Assembly: GCF_003846175.1 (NCBI RefSeq)
Contig: NZ_ML123049.1
Location: 337,019-401,018, forward strand
Reading direction: 5' to 3'
Origin: Streptomyces sp. ADI95-17
GTDB lineage: Bacteria > Actinomycetota > Actinomycetes > Streptomycetales > Streptomycetaceae
Length of the DNA: 64,000 bases
Positions 17,401 through 25,509 of this stretch are shown here, in pieces (position 1 is the first letter of the stretch; every line of letters starts with the position of its first letter). The notes under the pieces were generated by a model. It was given only the letters and a program-made list of their open reading frames with translations. It was not told the origin of the DNA and made no database searches. The translations under genes were made by a program, and so were the position numbers.

Positions 17401-17550
17401 CCGATCCGCCGCATCCTCCGCACCCGCCGTACCCGCCGTACCTGCTGTGTCTGTCGCGGCCGACGTGCCGGTCGCATCCGCCGGATCCCACGCGCCCACG
17501 CCTGAGCCGACTGTGTCCGCTGTGTTCGTGCCCACGCCGCAGTCCCCCAT
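14428..17550 (-). CDS. AfsR-like SARP regulator (winged helix, BTAD, NB-ARC, TPR)
   Basis: A 1040-residue regulator with the AfsR layout. After ~45 low-complexity Gly/Ala/Thr residues comes an OmpR-type winged helix (about 50-145, ending RGERGGYRFVPG), the BTAD all-helical domain (150-300), a Pro-rich linker, an NB-ARC ATPase (Walker A GTAGVGKTA near 380-388, Walker B LLLVVDDAR, GLPLAL motif), and a C-terminal TPR array (roughly 760-1010). AfsR is activated by phosphorylation by AfsK-type kinases in S. coelicolor; here two AfsK-like kinases lie just across the divergent promoter, so a dedicated signalling pair is likely. ATG at 17550 is taken as the start. Probable targets include the neighbouring cluster and itself. 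Confidence 0.9.
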   Translation of the reverse strand: MGDCGVGTNTADTVGSGVGAWDPADATGTSAATDTAGTAGTAGAEDAADRLRLDLLGPVGAHRGEAPLDLGPVRRQAVLAALVLRAETLVTHQQLLDDVWGPEPPGTGRRVLPSYVYPLRKALDAPGTGPAASAIRGERGGYRFVPGQARTDIGELAGQSAAARRAKAAGDLTTALDGCTRALNLFRGEPLAGLPGPFADAERQRLARQRRTLHQERTECLVLLGRYTEALDELLAAPAGRPYDEPLAALRIRALYGSGRQTEALAAYQETRDRLRGELGLEPGEELRRVHQGVLRRDDLMLLGRAPLPRTAGSDAAQAPAPPSAPTLASAPERPLPPPRPRRNELPGDTAWLVGRETELALLTTPVPPGSVSVAAVDGTAGVGKTALVVRAAWTLHDQYPDGCLFVDLHAHGVPHGSLRPQRALHRLIRAVHGADGELTDELDELVTAWRAATSSLRLLLVVDDARSAEQVRPLLPAGPGSRVLVAGRQRLPGLDADRRLTVEPLGTGEAVTLLTHLLGEARAEQEPEAAQELARRCGGLPLALRITGARLQNRPSWTLAHLVGRMSDDERRLGELRAEDRSVEAAFRMSYDQLTPDLQRVFRALGQSPTAEFDGLTPAVMLGRSLQDTEDLLERLVDASLLQQPRLSRYRLHDLVRDHTRRLAAAVPEETAADRAAVLHLYTAAGRIASDWGPEGFPTGPDVSRSPFSNWQDADAWLDAAGGQLLDVIAYAAATGQHDHVCWIAESLVDPLVRQGRYHECRSALELALPSADVADDRRMPSALRNCMAIADLYQGRFQQAHAWCTDALLLARRQGDLREQARATAGLGAAERALGRIPEAVAHLGEAMELAARLDDDWLAGMSSCNLGALHDQQGRHEEALTYYAASLAFAEKIGHPRMISKTLCFIAEAHLALDRHAKVKDVARRAADLAQEVGDLQLRATSLSLLGAAEHGDGELPLAITLQQEALATLTEHTSRPLETEIRRRLGHTYSAAGHQAEAEQQFRIAVSLAGTEELGRPPSPGGTPSVTAREADLHET

Positions 17551-17612
17551 GGTCCCCGTAGTTCCCCGTTGCTCTGCTGCAGCCGAGTCGTCTGCCGCCG
17601 CCGAGACCTCTG

Positions 17613-17641
17613 TTTCATCAGAATTTCATCGGAATTGCAGT
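17613..17641. promoter_or_regulatory. Three heptamer repeats at 11-bp spacing (SARP- or PhoP-type site)
   Basis: TTTCATC (17613-17619), TTTCATC (17624-17630) and the looser TTGCAGT (17635-17641) are separated by exactly 4 bp, placing them on one helix face. Such direct heptamers are bound by SARP regulators; PhoP boxes in Streptomyces share the 11-bp geometry. It lies 63 bp from the regulator start and about 120 bp before the kinase operon, so it may control both. Confidence 0.55.
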
Positions 17642-17762
17642 GTCTCGCGAGAGGGTTCGGGACGTTGTGCCGGGTCCCGGTCGACCGTCGCTCCGGCCTG
17701 GCCCCATGGGACGGGTTTCTGCCGGTCCCGAGGGCATAAACCGTATGAAAGCGAGCTGTTCC

Positions 17763-18653
17763 GTGAGTGAGACCCCGCAGGTGGACCCCCGGCAGGGCTT
17801 CGGCGAGAGCCGTCCCACCCAGCCGCTCGGGCAGGGCACGCCGGCCTGGGGGCCCGCGGCGCAGGGACCCGGCCAGGCGCCGCCCCCGATGCCGGGTCAG
17901 GCGCCGCCGCCCGTCCCGCCGCAGGCGCCGGGTGGGCCCTCGGCCTGGTCGCAGCCGGTTCCGGCGGGCGGTCCGGGCAACCCAGGCCCGCGCGGCGGCC
18001 GTTCGCGCATCTGGCTGATCGGTGGCGTTGCGGCGCTTGCCGTGGCCGTGATCGTCGGCGTGGTCATCGCCACGTCAGGGGGCGGCGACAAGGGCACCGC
18101 GTCGGGCAAGCCCTCCGGCTCCCTGGGAGACGCCGCCAAGCCGGAGGCGCCGTCGGGCAAGGCGTTCACCAAGGTGCCCAAGGGGTGCGAGCTGATCAAG
18201 GCGTCCACCATCGAGAAGATCGCGCCCGGAGGCGAGTGCACGCCCGGCTTGATGGACGACAAGGATCTGGCCTCGATGATCACCAGAATGCCGAGGTGGG
18301 AGCACCCCGGCTACGGTGGCGCCTATCAGAGCCTGGATGTGAACCTCATGGTCGGCACGACGGCCAAGAGCACATACGACATGAACAAGAAGACCGCTCT
18401 CAAGGACCTCGGGGGCATGCGCAAGGTGCAGGAATCCCGGTCGGTCGGCGGGCTCGGCGAGGAGGCCTTCGTCGTCGACACCGTCGACACCATGGACGGG
18501 TCGCTGGCGCAGGCTGAGGTGATCGTCCGTGAGGGCAACGCCTCGCTCACCACGAACTTCACCTACAGTCGGGATACCTCCGACGTCACCCAGAAGCAGG
18601 CCGAGGACGCCGCCATCACCGCCGCCCGTGATGTGCTGGGCTCGCTGAGCTGA
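17763..18653 (+). CDS. Membrane-anchored protein with Pro/Gly-rich cytoplasmic tail
   Basis: About 296 residues. A Pro/Gly/Gln-rich N-terminal tail of ~75 residues is followed by one transmembrane helix (WLIGGVAALAVAVIVGVVIA), a short disordered stretch and a ~170-residue extracytoplasmic domain with one Cys pair (CELI and GECTPG), reminiscent of DUF3558-like streptomycete proteins. GTG at 17763 (SETPQVDP...) is preferred; ATG at 17745 is the alternative, and neither has a strong ribosome site. The stop is 17 bp before the first kinase start, so it is likely the first gene of the kinase operon and may be a sensory partner or substrate. Confidence 0.65.
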   Translation: MSETPQVDPRQGFGESRPTQPLGQGTPAWGPAAQGPGQAPPPMPGQAPPPVPPQAPGGPSAWSQPVPAGGPGNPGPRGGRSRIWLIGGVAALAVAVIVGVVIATSGGGDKGTASGKPSGSLGDAAKPEAPSGKAFTKVPKGCELIKASTIEKIAPGGECTPGLMDDKDLASMITRMPRWEHPGYGGAYQSLDVNLMVGTTAKSTYDMNKKTALKDLGGMRKVQESRSVGGLGEEAFVVDTVDTMDGSLAQAEVIVREGNASLTTNFTYSRDTSDVTQKQAEDAAITAARDVLGSLS

Positions 18654-18670
18654 CCGCCCGCGGCAACGAC

Positions 18671-20962
18671 GTGCACACACCCCCATACGGAGGCAGCGAC
18701 CCCACGGTCCCGCAGCCTGCGCACACCACAGTCCCGCAGCCGCCGGCCGCGGCGACCCGGCCGGTCACCGCCGTCCCGCGGCCGCCCGGCCAGGTCTCTC
18801 AGCAGCAGAGCCCTGCCCGGATCGGCCCCTACGAGGTCTTCCAACTCCTCGGCGAGGGCGGCATGGGCAGGGTGTTCCTGGCCAGATCACCGGGATCGCG
18901 CCTGGTCGCCCTGAAGGTCATCCGGCCCGAGTACGCCGAGGCGTCGAACTTCCGCGGGCGCTTCCGGCGCGAGGCCGAATCCGCCCGCCGGGTGAGCGGG
19001 TTCTTCACCCCGCCGGTGCTCGACGCGGACGCCGATGCCCCACAGCCCTGGCTGGCCACGGCCTACGTCCCCGCGCCGTCGCTGCACGATGTCGTACGCA
19101 GCTTCGGTGTGCTGCCCGAGCCTGCCCTGCGGGCCCTGGGCGCCGGCCTCGCGGAGGCGCTGCTGGCCATCCATGACACCGGCATCGTCCACCGCGACCT
19201 GAAGCCCGGCAACGTACTCGTCGCCGAAGACGGGCCTCGCGTCATCGACTTCGGAATCAGCAGCGCGGTGGACGCCACCCAGTTGACCCGGACGGGCGCC
19301 GTGATGGGGACGCCCGGGTTCATGGCGCCCGAGCAGATCGTGTCGAGCCGTGAGGCCGGACCGGCGGCCGACGTCTTCTCCCTGGGCTGCGTCCTGGTCT
19401 TCGCTGCCACCGGGCGGGGACCCTTCGGCGCCGGAGGGACGGCCGAGATCCTCTACCGGGCCGTCCATCAGCAGCCCCAACTGGACGGAGTTCCCCAAGG
19501 GTTGGGCCCGCTGATCGGTTCCTGTCTGGACAAGGATCCCGCCCGCAGGCCGCCCGCCGCGTCGGTGCTGGCCGCGCTGGGGGGAGCCGACCCTGCCGCG
19601 CTGCTCACCGAGGGCCTGCGGGAGGACCTGGCGCGGCGGGAGGCGCACGCCGCCGTTCTGGTGGCCGCACCGCCCGTGCCCATGACGTCCCTCGCGCCGC
19701 CCCTCGGCCCGCCCGCCACCGCCGTCCCGAGCGGGCCGAGTCGCCGCAGGTTCCTGTGGATCGCCGCGGCCGGTGCCACCGTCGCAGCGGGCGCAGGCGC
19801 CGCGACGCTGGCCGGGTGGCGGTCCAAGCCTGACAGGACCCCGATCCGGGCCGGCGGCAGCGCGGGCACCACCGGCCTGCCCGAGCCCAAGGTTCCGGCC
19901 GGCCCGAAGCCGCAGTGGTCGGCTCCGCTGAAGAAGCTGGAGAGCGGACAACTGCGGCTCCTCGGCGACACGCTGGTGCACTGGGACCAGGGCAGCGCGT
20001 ACGCCTATGACGCCGCGACCGGGGAGGAGCGCTGGACGGGTTCGCTGCGCGCGCCCTCCGGCGTCTCGGGGGATCCGAAGTGGCTGGGCGTGCACGGATC
20101 GATGCTGTACGCCGAGGCCTGGGGCGGCGAGCGCGGCTATCTCTTCGGTGTCGACGCCACAGGCAAGCAGAAGTTCACCCACGCTGTCACCCGGCAGGGC
20201 ACCGGCACCCGGTCCGCCGACTCCGTCGAGAACGTTCTGTCCGTCGCCGGTTCGGTCACCGTCGTCGGCACCAGTGGCGACGACGGTTATGGCGTGCTCG
20301 CGGTCGATATCGACTCGGGCGAGGTGTTGTGGTCGCGCACGGTCAAAGGCAGCGACTTCCAGGCCTACGCCGACGGAAGCCTCTGCTTCCTGCAGGACAA
20401 CGGCACGCTCCGCGGGCTCGGCCTGCGCTCGGGCACCGAGCGGTGGCAGGTCCGGGACGTCATCGAGCCCGGCGCCTATCCGCACCTGTCCACCGACGGC
20501 AGGACCCTGCTCGTCACCAGCACCAAGGTGCAGGCCTTCCGCGCCGCCGATGGCGAGAGACTGTGGACCGCCGTCAACGAGACGACCACCATCAGCCCGG
20601 CCAGGGTCCGCGGTGAGCGGGCCTATGTCTACGACGGTCCGGGCACCGTGTTCGCCCTGGACATACAGAGCGGTGAGCAGGTGTGGCACACCGCGAGCCC
20701 GGTGGACCTGACGACCACCGGCGGTGCATACGACCAGGGGCCCGCCGTCTCCGCGTCCGTGGTGGCCATCGCCACGTTCGCCGCCGGCGACGTCCCGGGG
20801 TTCGTCGTCCTGCGCGCCTTCGACGGCAGGCCGCTCTGGGCGCACCAGCCCTCCGGGAGCAGCGCCGGGGGCAAGAACGACTGGCTGCTGCAGACCTCCG
20901 GCAGCACCCTCTTCGCCGCATCCGAGACCACCCTCTACGCCTTCCGGAGCGACACCCCGTGA
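18671..20962 (+). CDS. AfsK-like Ser/Thr protein kinase with PQQ-repeat sensor, 1
   Basis: A 763-residue protein. The kinase domain (about 54-310) shows GEGGMGRV, the ALKVI lysine, catalytic HRDLKPGN, DFG and APE motifs. A Pro/Ala linker leads to one hydrophobic segment (about 358-382) that would cross the membrane. The C-terminal half has PQQ/quinoprotein-like beta-propeller repeats of the form YAYDAATGEERW. This is the layout of AfsK, whose propeller senses a small molecule and whose kinase phosphorylates AfsR. GTG at 18671 lacks a strong ribosome site, so translation may depend on coupling to the gene before. Its stop overlaps the next kinase start. Confidence 0.92.
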   Translation: MHTPPYGGSDPTVPQPAHTTVPQPPAAATRPVTAVPRPPGQVSQQQSPARIGPYEVFQLLGEGGMGRVFLARSPGSRLVALKVIRPEYAEASNFRGRFRREAESARRVSGFFTPPVLDADADAPQPWLATAYVPAPSLHDVVRSFGVLPEPALRALGAGLAEALLAIHDTGIVHRDLKPGNVLVAEDGPRVIDFGISSAVDATQLTRTGAVMGTPGFMAPEQIVSSREAGPAADVFSLGCVLVFAATGRGPFGAGGTAEILYRAVHQQPQLDGVPQGLGPLIGSCLDKDPARRPPAASVLAALGGADPAALLTEGLREDLARREAHAAVLVAAPPVPMTSLAPPLGPPATAVPSGPSRRRFLWIAAAGATVAAGAGAATLAGWRSKPDRTPIRAGGSAGTTGLPEPKVPAGPKPQWSAPLKKLESGQLRLLGDTLVHWDQGSAYAYDAATGEERWTGSLRAPSGVSGDPKWLGVHGSMLYAEAWGGERGYLFGVDATGKQKFTHAVTRQGTGTRSADSVENVLSVAGSVTVVGTSGDDGYGVLAVDIDSGEVLWSRTVKGSDFQAYADGSLCFLQDNGTLRGLGLRSGTERWQVRDVIEPGAYPHLSTDGRTLLVTSTKVQAFRAADGERLWTAVNETTTISPARVRGERAYVYDGPGTVFALDIQSGEQVWHTASPVDLTTTGGAYDQGPAVSASVVAIATFAAGDVPGFVVLRAFDGRPLWAHQPSGSSAGGKNDWLLQTSGSTLFAASETTLYAFRSDTP

Positions 20963-23130
20963 CCATGCCGCCGTCCCCGCCGATGCCGTCCGCGCATCCC
21001 CCGCAAGCCGCCTCACCCGCCTCGTACATCGGCCCCTACCGGGTGATCCGGGAACTCGGCGCGGGCGGCATGGGCCTCGTCCACCTCGCCGCATCGCGCA
21101 GTGGCCGTGCGGTGGCCGTCAAGGTCGTACGTCCCGAACTGGCCGCCGACCCCGATTTCCGCCGTCGCTTCAAGGCCGAGGTGGACGCCGCCCGTGCGGT
21201 CTCCGGTGCCTTCACCGCGCCGGTCGTCGACGCCGACCCCGAGGGGCCCCAGCCCTGGCTGGCCACCGCGTACATCCCCGGCCCCTCCCTCGCCGACGCC
21301 CTGGACGCCCACGGGCCCATGCCCGAGTCCACCCTGCGCGTGCTCGGCGGCGGCCTGGCCGAGGCGCTGGCCGCGATCCACCGTGCCGGGCTCATCCACC
21401 GCGACCTCAAGCCGTCCAACATCCTGCTCACCCTCGACGGCCCCAGAGTCATCGACTTCGGCATCAGCCGGGCCGTGGACGGAACCGTGCTCACGGCCGA
21501 GGGCCAGGTCGCCGGCTCGCCCGGCTTCATGTCGCCCGAGCAGTCGAGAGGGGGTGAACTCACGCCCGCCAGCGATGTGTTCGCCTTCGGGGCCGTGCTC
21601 GCCTTCGCCGCCACAGGCATCCCGCCCTTCGGTACCGGTGCGGCCCACGCTCTGCTCTACCGGGCCGCCCACGAGGAGCCGCAGCTGAACGGCGTCCCGC
21701 ACGGCCTGCTCGGCATCGTCGCCGCCTGCCTCGACAAGGACCCCGCCCGGCGCCCCACCGTCGAGCACCTGCAGGCCTGGCTGCGCCCGGAGACCACCGC
21801 CGGCTGGCTCGGCGCGGTCGAACTGCAGGTGACCGAGGACGAGCGCACGCTGCAGGACGTGGTACGCACCCCGCTGCTCAGCCGCCGCCGGTTGTTGACC
21901 GGTGGCGCGGTGCTCGCCGTTGCCGCGGCGGCCGGGGGCACCGCCTGGTTCCTGCACTCACGGGGCGAGGACAGCAAGGGCACGGTCGCCACCCCCGAAC
22001 TGGACTGGACCAATGAGCTTCCGCAGCCCACCATGTCCCTGCGCGCGGTGACCCGGTCCACGCTGCTGTGCACCCGACTGGCCTTCGGTGCCTGCTTCGA
22101 CCGGGACACCGGCAAGCTCCTGTGGAAGGACCTCGGCGGCCAGAACACCGACGCCCTCACCGACGACGAGCGCGTATACACGGTACGTACCGACGGCAAG
22201 GTGCACGCGTTCGACGGCCGGTCCGGCGAGGAGGTGTGGGACGCGTCCCCGGCCGGGGACAGCGCGCCCGAGCTGGACTTCTCGGACGGCGAGTCGGTGG
22301 TGACCGTGAGCGACGGGCGCGTCCAGGCCCTGGAGGCGTCGAGCGGCGAGGTGCGGTGGACCTCGACCGACGTGGAGGACGTGAGCATGGTCCTCGGCGC
22401 CACCCCGGCGGGCGCGCTGCTCGCCTGGGGCGGCGCATCGAAGACGAACCCGGCCGCGACGCTCGACGGATACATGGCCCTCGACCCGGACACGGGTAAA
22501 CGCGTATGGGCGAAGGATCTCGTCACCCTGTACCCACCGGACAAGAGCAAGGTGCTCTACGGCATCGACGCCGACATGAAGCTGCTCGCCCTCGACCCCG
22601 ACGACGGTGAGACGCTCTGGAGCAAGCCCACCGAACTCCCGCCGACGAACAGCGAGATCCTCGGCTTCACAGGGTCCATGAGCCTGATCGAGGGAACCCT
22701 GTTCTGCTACCCGAGCACCAACTTCAATGGCTCGACCCGCGGCTTGCTCGTCGCCTTCGACCCGGCGTCGGGAAAGACCCTGTGGACAGTGCAGACCACC
22801 GCCGACGGCAACCGCGGCTACGCGCGCGCCGGCGCGACCGTCTGCTACCTGGACAAGAAGATCCTGCACGGGATCGACGCCAAGACCGGCGCGAGACGCT
22901 GGACGGCAGGGTCAGGCCTGGCTGACCTCGAGTTCCTGGGCGCCCTGCACGGACTCTTCCTCGCCGCAGGCAAGAAGGGCCTGTACGCCTTCGACGCCGA
23001 CACTGGCAAGCAGGTCTGGCACTATCGGGCCACCGGCGGCTCCGGCTCCTGGTCGACGCACGCCGTCGGCGACCACCTGTACGCCACATGGTCCGGCAAG
23101 CTCTTCCGCTTCTCGGTGCCCAAGGCATAG
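20959..23130 (+). CDS. AfsK-like Ser/Thr protein kinase with PQQ-repeat sensor, 2
   Basis: A 723-residue paralogue of the preceding kinase. Kinase motifs are GAGGMGLV, VAVKVV, HRDLKPSN, DFG and SPE in residues ~23-280. A membrane segment follows RRRLLTGGAVLAVAAAAGG (about 307-333), then seven or so PQQ-type blades (repeated ALDPDTGKRVW-like units) to the C-terminus. GTG at 20959 overlaps the TGA of kinase 1 (GTGA); ATG at 20965 would also work. The two kinases share most of their N-terminal halves but have clearly different propellers, which suggests different ligands. The likely partner is the divergent AfsR-like regulator. Confidence 0.92.
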   Translation: MTMPPSPPMPSAHPPQAASPASYIGPYRVIRELGAGGMGLVHLAASRSGRAVAVKVVRPELAADPDFRRRFKAEVDAARAVSGAFTAPVVDADPEGPQPWLATAYIPGPSLADALDAHGPMPESTLRVLGGGLAEALAAIHRAGLIHRDLKPSNILLTLDGPRVIDFGISRAVDGTVLTAEGQVAGSPGFMSPEQSRGGELTPASDVFAFGAVLAFAATGIPPFGTGAAHALLYRAAHEEPQLNGVPHGLLGIVAACLDKDPARRPTVEHLQAWLRPETTAGWLGAVELQVTEDERTLQDVVRTPLLSRRRLLTGGAVLAVAAAAGGTAWFLHSRGEDSKGTVATPELDWTNELPQPTMSLRAVTRSTLLCTRLAFGACFDRDTGKLLWKDLGGQNTDALTDDERVYTVRTDGKVHAFDGRSGEEVWDASPAGDSAPELDFSDGESVVTVSDGRVQALEASSGEVRWTSTDVEDVSMVLGATPAGALLAWGGASKTNPAATLDGYMALDPDTGKRVWAKDLVTLYPPDKSKVLYGIDADMKLLALDPDDGETLWSKPTELPPTNSEILGFTGSMSLIEGTLFCYPSTNFNGSTRGLLVAFDPASGKTLWTVQTTADGNRGYARAGATVCYLDKKILHGIDAKTGARRWTAGSGLADLEFLGALHGLFLAAGKKGLYAFDADTGKQVWHYRATGGSGSWSTHAVGDHLYATWSGKLFRFSVPKA

Positions 23131-23645
23131 GCGAACCCGCCTCAGAGAATGCTTGAATCGCCCTCCCTCGAGCGATTCCATCAGCGGACAGGTTCCCTCG
23201 CTCCTGTGGAGCGCGACGAGCCGACCCGGGAGATCCGGTACCGACCGCGCTCCGAATCCGTGACCGGCGAGGCCGCGGTGCGATCCTGCGAGGAGGCCGG
23301 CGGCTTTGTCGCTGCCCGTCTTCCTGGTGCTGGCGTCCACCTGGGCATGTCCTGACGACTCTTCGCCGCGTGCGCCGCTCTGCACAAGGCGCAGTCCGAG
23401 ATGCCCGTGAATGAGTCCCTGTTCCTGCCCGACCTTGTCAGGCCACGTCACAGCGTCGACGACGAGGAGCGCGAGGAGTACAGCCGAGCCACTCGCCGTG
23501 AAGGCTGACGGCTGCTCAGGCACCTCTGACGTGTTGTCAACCGTGGAAGAGCATCCTGCACTTGCGTTGCACAAGGTGCTTGAAACAACAGTAGTCAGTG
23601 GAGGGTGATGAAGGTGGGTATCCGCAGGTCGGTAGGCGTGCTGAG
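23131..23645. other. Intergenic stretch without recognisable gene
   Basis: Between the kinase operon stop and the murA terminator. Short ORFs on both strands were read but none has a ribosome site or a sequence I recognise. Base composition is a little lower in GC towards the right end. A decayed gene cannot be excluded. Confidence 0.5.
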
Positions 23646-23679
23646 GTGTCGTGCCCCTTGCCTCCAGGGGGCACGACAC
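23646..23679 (-). terminator. Terminator of murA-like gene
   Basis: Perfect 12-bp stem (23646-23657 with 23668-23679), 10-nt loop, starting 8 bp after the murA-like stop codon on its strand. Confidence 0.85.
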
Positions 23680-23687
23680 CGCGCCGG

Positions 23688-25217
23688 TCAGATGTCCCGG
23701 AAGATCTCGATCTGCGCGCCCACGGAGTTGAGCCGCTCCGCCAGCTCCTCGTAACCGCGGTTGATCACATACACGTTGCGCAGGACCGACGTGCCCTCGG
23801 CCGCCATCATGGCGAGCAGCACCACTACGGCGGGCCGCAGGGCCGGCGGGCACATCATCTCGGCGGCGCGCCAGCGGGTCGGGCCCTCGACCAGTACCCG
23901 GTGCGGGTCCAGGAGTTGCAGCCTGCCGCCGAGGCGGTTCAGGTCGGTGAGGTAGATGGCCCGGTTGTCGTAGACCCAGTCGTGGATGAGGGTCTGGCCG
24001 TGGGCCGAGGCGGCGATCGCCGCGAAGAAGGGCACGTTGTCGATGTTGAGGCCCGGGAACGGCATGGGGTGGATCTTGTCGATCGGCGCCTCCAGCTTGG
24101 AGGGCCGGACCGTGAGGTCGACCAGGCGGGTACGGCCGTTGTCGGCGGCGTACTCCGTCGTACGGTCGCAGTCGACGCCCATCTCCTCCAGCACCGCGAG
24201 TTCGATCTCCAGGAACTCGATCGGCACCCGGCGGATCGTCAGTTCGGACTCCGTCACCACGGCGGCGGCGAGGAGGCTCATCGCCTCGACCGGGTCCTCG
24301 GACGGGAAGTAGTCGACGTCCACGTCGATGTGCGGGACTCCGTGGACGGTCAGCGTGGTCGTGCCGATGCCGTCCACGCGTATGCCGAGCGCCTCCAGGA
24401 AGAAGCAGAGGTCCTGGACCATGTAGTTGGAGGAGGCGTTGCGGATGACGGTCGTGCCGTCGTGCCGGGCGGCGGCCAACAGCGCGTTCTCGGTCACGGT
24501 GTCACCGCGCTCGGTCAGCACTATGGGGCGGCCGGGGGTCACCGAGTGGTCGACCTGGGCGTGGTAGATCCCCTCGGTCGCGGCGATCTCCAGACCGAAG
24601 CGGCGCAGCGCGATCATGTGCGGCTCGATGGTCCGCGTACCGAGGTCGCAGCCGCCGGCGTACGGGAGTTTGAACTGGTCCATGCGGTGCAGCAGAGGGC
24701 CGAGGAACATGATGATGGAACGGGTCCGGCGGGCGGCGTCCGCGTCGATGGCGTCCATGTCGAGCCGGGCGGGCGGGACGATCTCCAGATCGGTTCCCTC
24801 GTTGATCCACCGGGTCCGCACACCGATGGAGTTCAGCACCTCCAGGAGGCGGTAGACCTCCTCGATCCGGGCCACCCGGCGCAGCACCGTACGGCCCTTG
24901 TTGAGCAGCGAGGCGCAGAGGAGTGCCACGCACGCGTTCTTGCTCGTCTTGACGTCGATGGAGCCCGAGAGCCGGCGGCCGCCGACCACCCGCAGGTGCA
25001 TGGGCCCGGCGTAGCCGAGCGACACGATCTCGCTGTCGAGTGCCTCACCGATGCGCGCGATCATCTCAAGGCTGATGTTTTGATTGCCGCGCTCGATGCG
25101 GTTCACGGCGCTCTGGCTGGTGGCGAGCGCCTCGGCGAGCTGGCTCTGTGTCCAGCCCCGGTGCTGACGGGCGTCACGGATGAGCTTGCCGATGCGTACG
25201 AGGTAATCGTCTGACAT
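23688..25217 (-). CDS. murA: UDP-N-acetylglucosamine 1-carboxyvinyltransferase with N-terminal HTH domain
   Basis: A 509-residue protein. Residues ~1-65 are an XRE/Cro-type helix-turn-helix (WTQSQLAEALATSQSAVNRIERG), followed by a complete MurA/EPSP-synthase fold. MurA hallmarks: Lys93-Asn94 of the substrate site (SKNA) and Cys190 in AGGCDLG, the residue fosfomycin alkylates; it is Cys here, not the Asp of mycobacteria. It would add enolpyruvate from PEP to UDP-GlcNAc in peptidoglycan synthesis. I place it as the second MurA of Streptomyces (SCO5998-like, from memory). The ATG at 25217 has no Shine-Dalgarno and lies 12 bp from a palindrome, so the mRNA may be leaderless and autoregulated. Confidence 0.88.
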   Translation of the reverse strand: MSDDYLVRIGKLIRDARQHRGWTQSQLAEALATSQSAVNRIERGNQNISLEMIARIGEALDSEIVSLGYAGPMHLRVVGGRRLSGSIDVKTSKNACVALLCASLLNKGRTVLRRVARIEEVYRLLEVLNSIGVRTRWINEGTDLEIVPPARLDMDAIDADAARRTRSIIMFLGPLLHRMDQFKLPYAGGCDLGTRTIEPHMIALRRFGLEIAATEGIYHAQVDHSVTPGRPIVLTERGDTVTENALLAAARHDGTTVIRNASSNYMVQDLCFFLEALGIRVDGIGTTTLTVHGVPHIDVDVDYFPSEDPVEAMSLLAAAVVTESELTIRRVPIEFLEIELAVLEEMGVDCDRTTEYAADNGRTRLVDLTVRPSKLEAPIDKIHPMPFPGLNIDNVPFFAAIAASAHGQTLIHDWVYDNRAIYLTDLNRLGGRLQLLDPHRVLVEGPTRWRAAEMMCPPALRPAVVVLLAMMAAEGTSVLRNVYVINRGYEELAERLNSVGAQIEIFRDI

Positions 25218-25225
25218 GGCGAAAG

Positions 25226-25244
25226 GTTATCTCAGATATGAGAT
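25226..25244. promoter_or_regulatory. Palindromic operator at murA start
   Basis: ATCTCA-GATA-TGAGAT, 25229-25244, preceded by GTT. It shares GTTATCTC-N6-GAGAT with the site before aconitase. On the murA strand it covers the likely -10 region (GATAAC), a position suited to repression. Confidence 0.55.
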
Positions 25245-25451
25245 GGGACCTGCGCCGGGGTGTGGTGTTCGGGTGACGCCCGGGCGTGTCGGCGCAGCAG
25301 TTGCAGGCCGGGAGCGTATGGGACGCGCCGTCCCGGTGCGCGCCGTGCGTTCAATGGTCCGCCCGGATCGCCGCGACCGCGTCCGGTGCGCGTCCGTACG
25401 GGGGACGGGGCGACCTGGACATACGGAAGCCGGTACCCGGGGCTCCGGAGA

Positions 25452-25506
25452 CCGCAGGACGGCCGCCGGTCTCCGGGGCCCGCGGAGCCCGGCGGTCGTC
25501 CTGCGG
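25452..25506 (-). terminator. Long hairpin terminator of RraA-like gene
   Basis: 24-nt arms (25452-25475 with 25483-25506), one wobble and one mismatch, 7-nt loop, beginning 3 bp after the stop codon of the leftward gene. The strongest hairpin in the window. It also insulates the divergent murA promoter region. Confidence 0.85.
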
Positions 25507-25509
25507 CGG

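Noticed and set aside
23131..23645. Insertion sequence remnant
   Set aside because: Slight drop in GC and several short ORFs, but no terminal inverted repeats and no transposase motif.
23688..25217. PolA/NikO-type enolpyruvyl transferase belonging to the nucleoside cluster
   Set aside because: It keeps the MurA Cys and Lys-Asn residues, has the HTH fusion of the Streptomyces murA paralogue, and sits next to its usual genomic neighbour rather than in the cluster.
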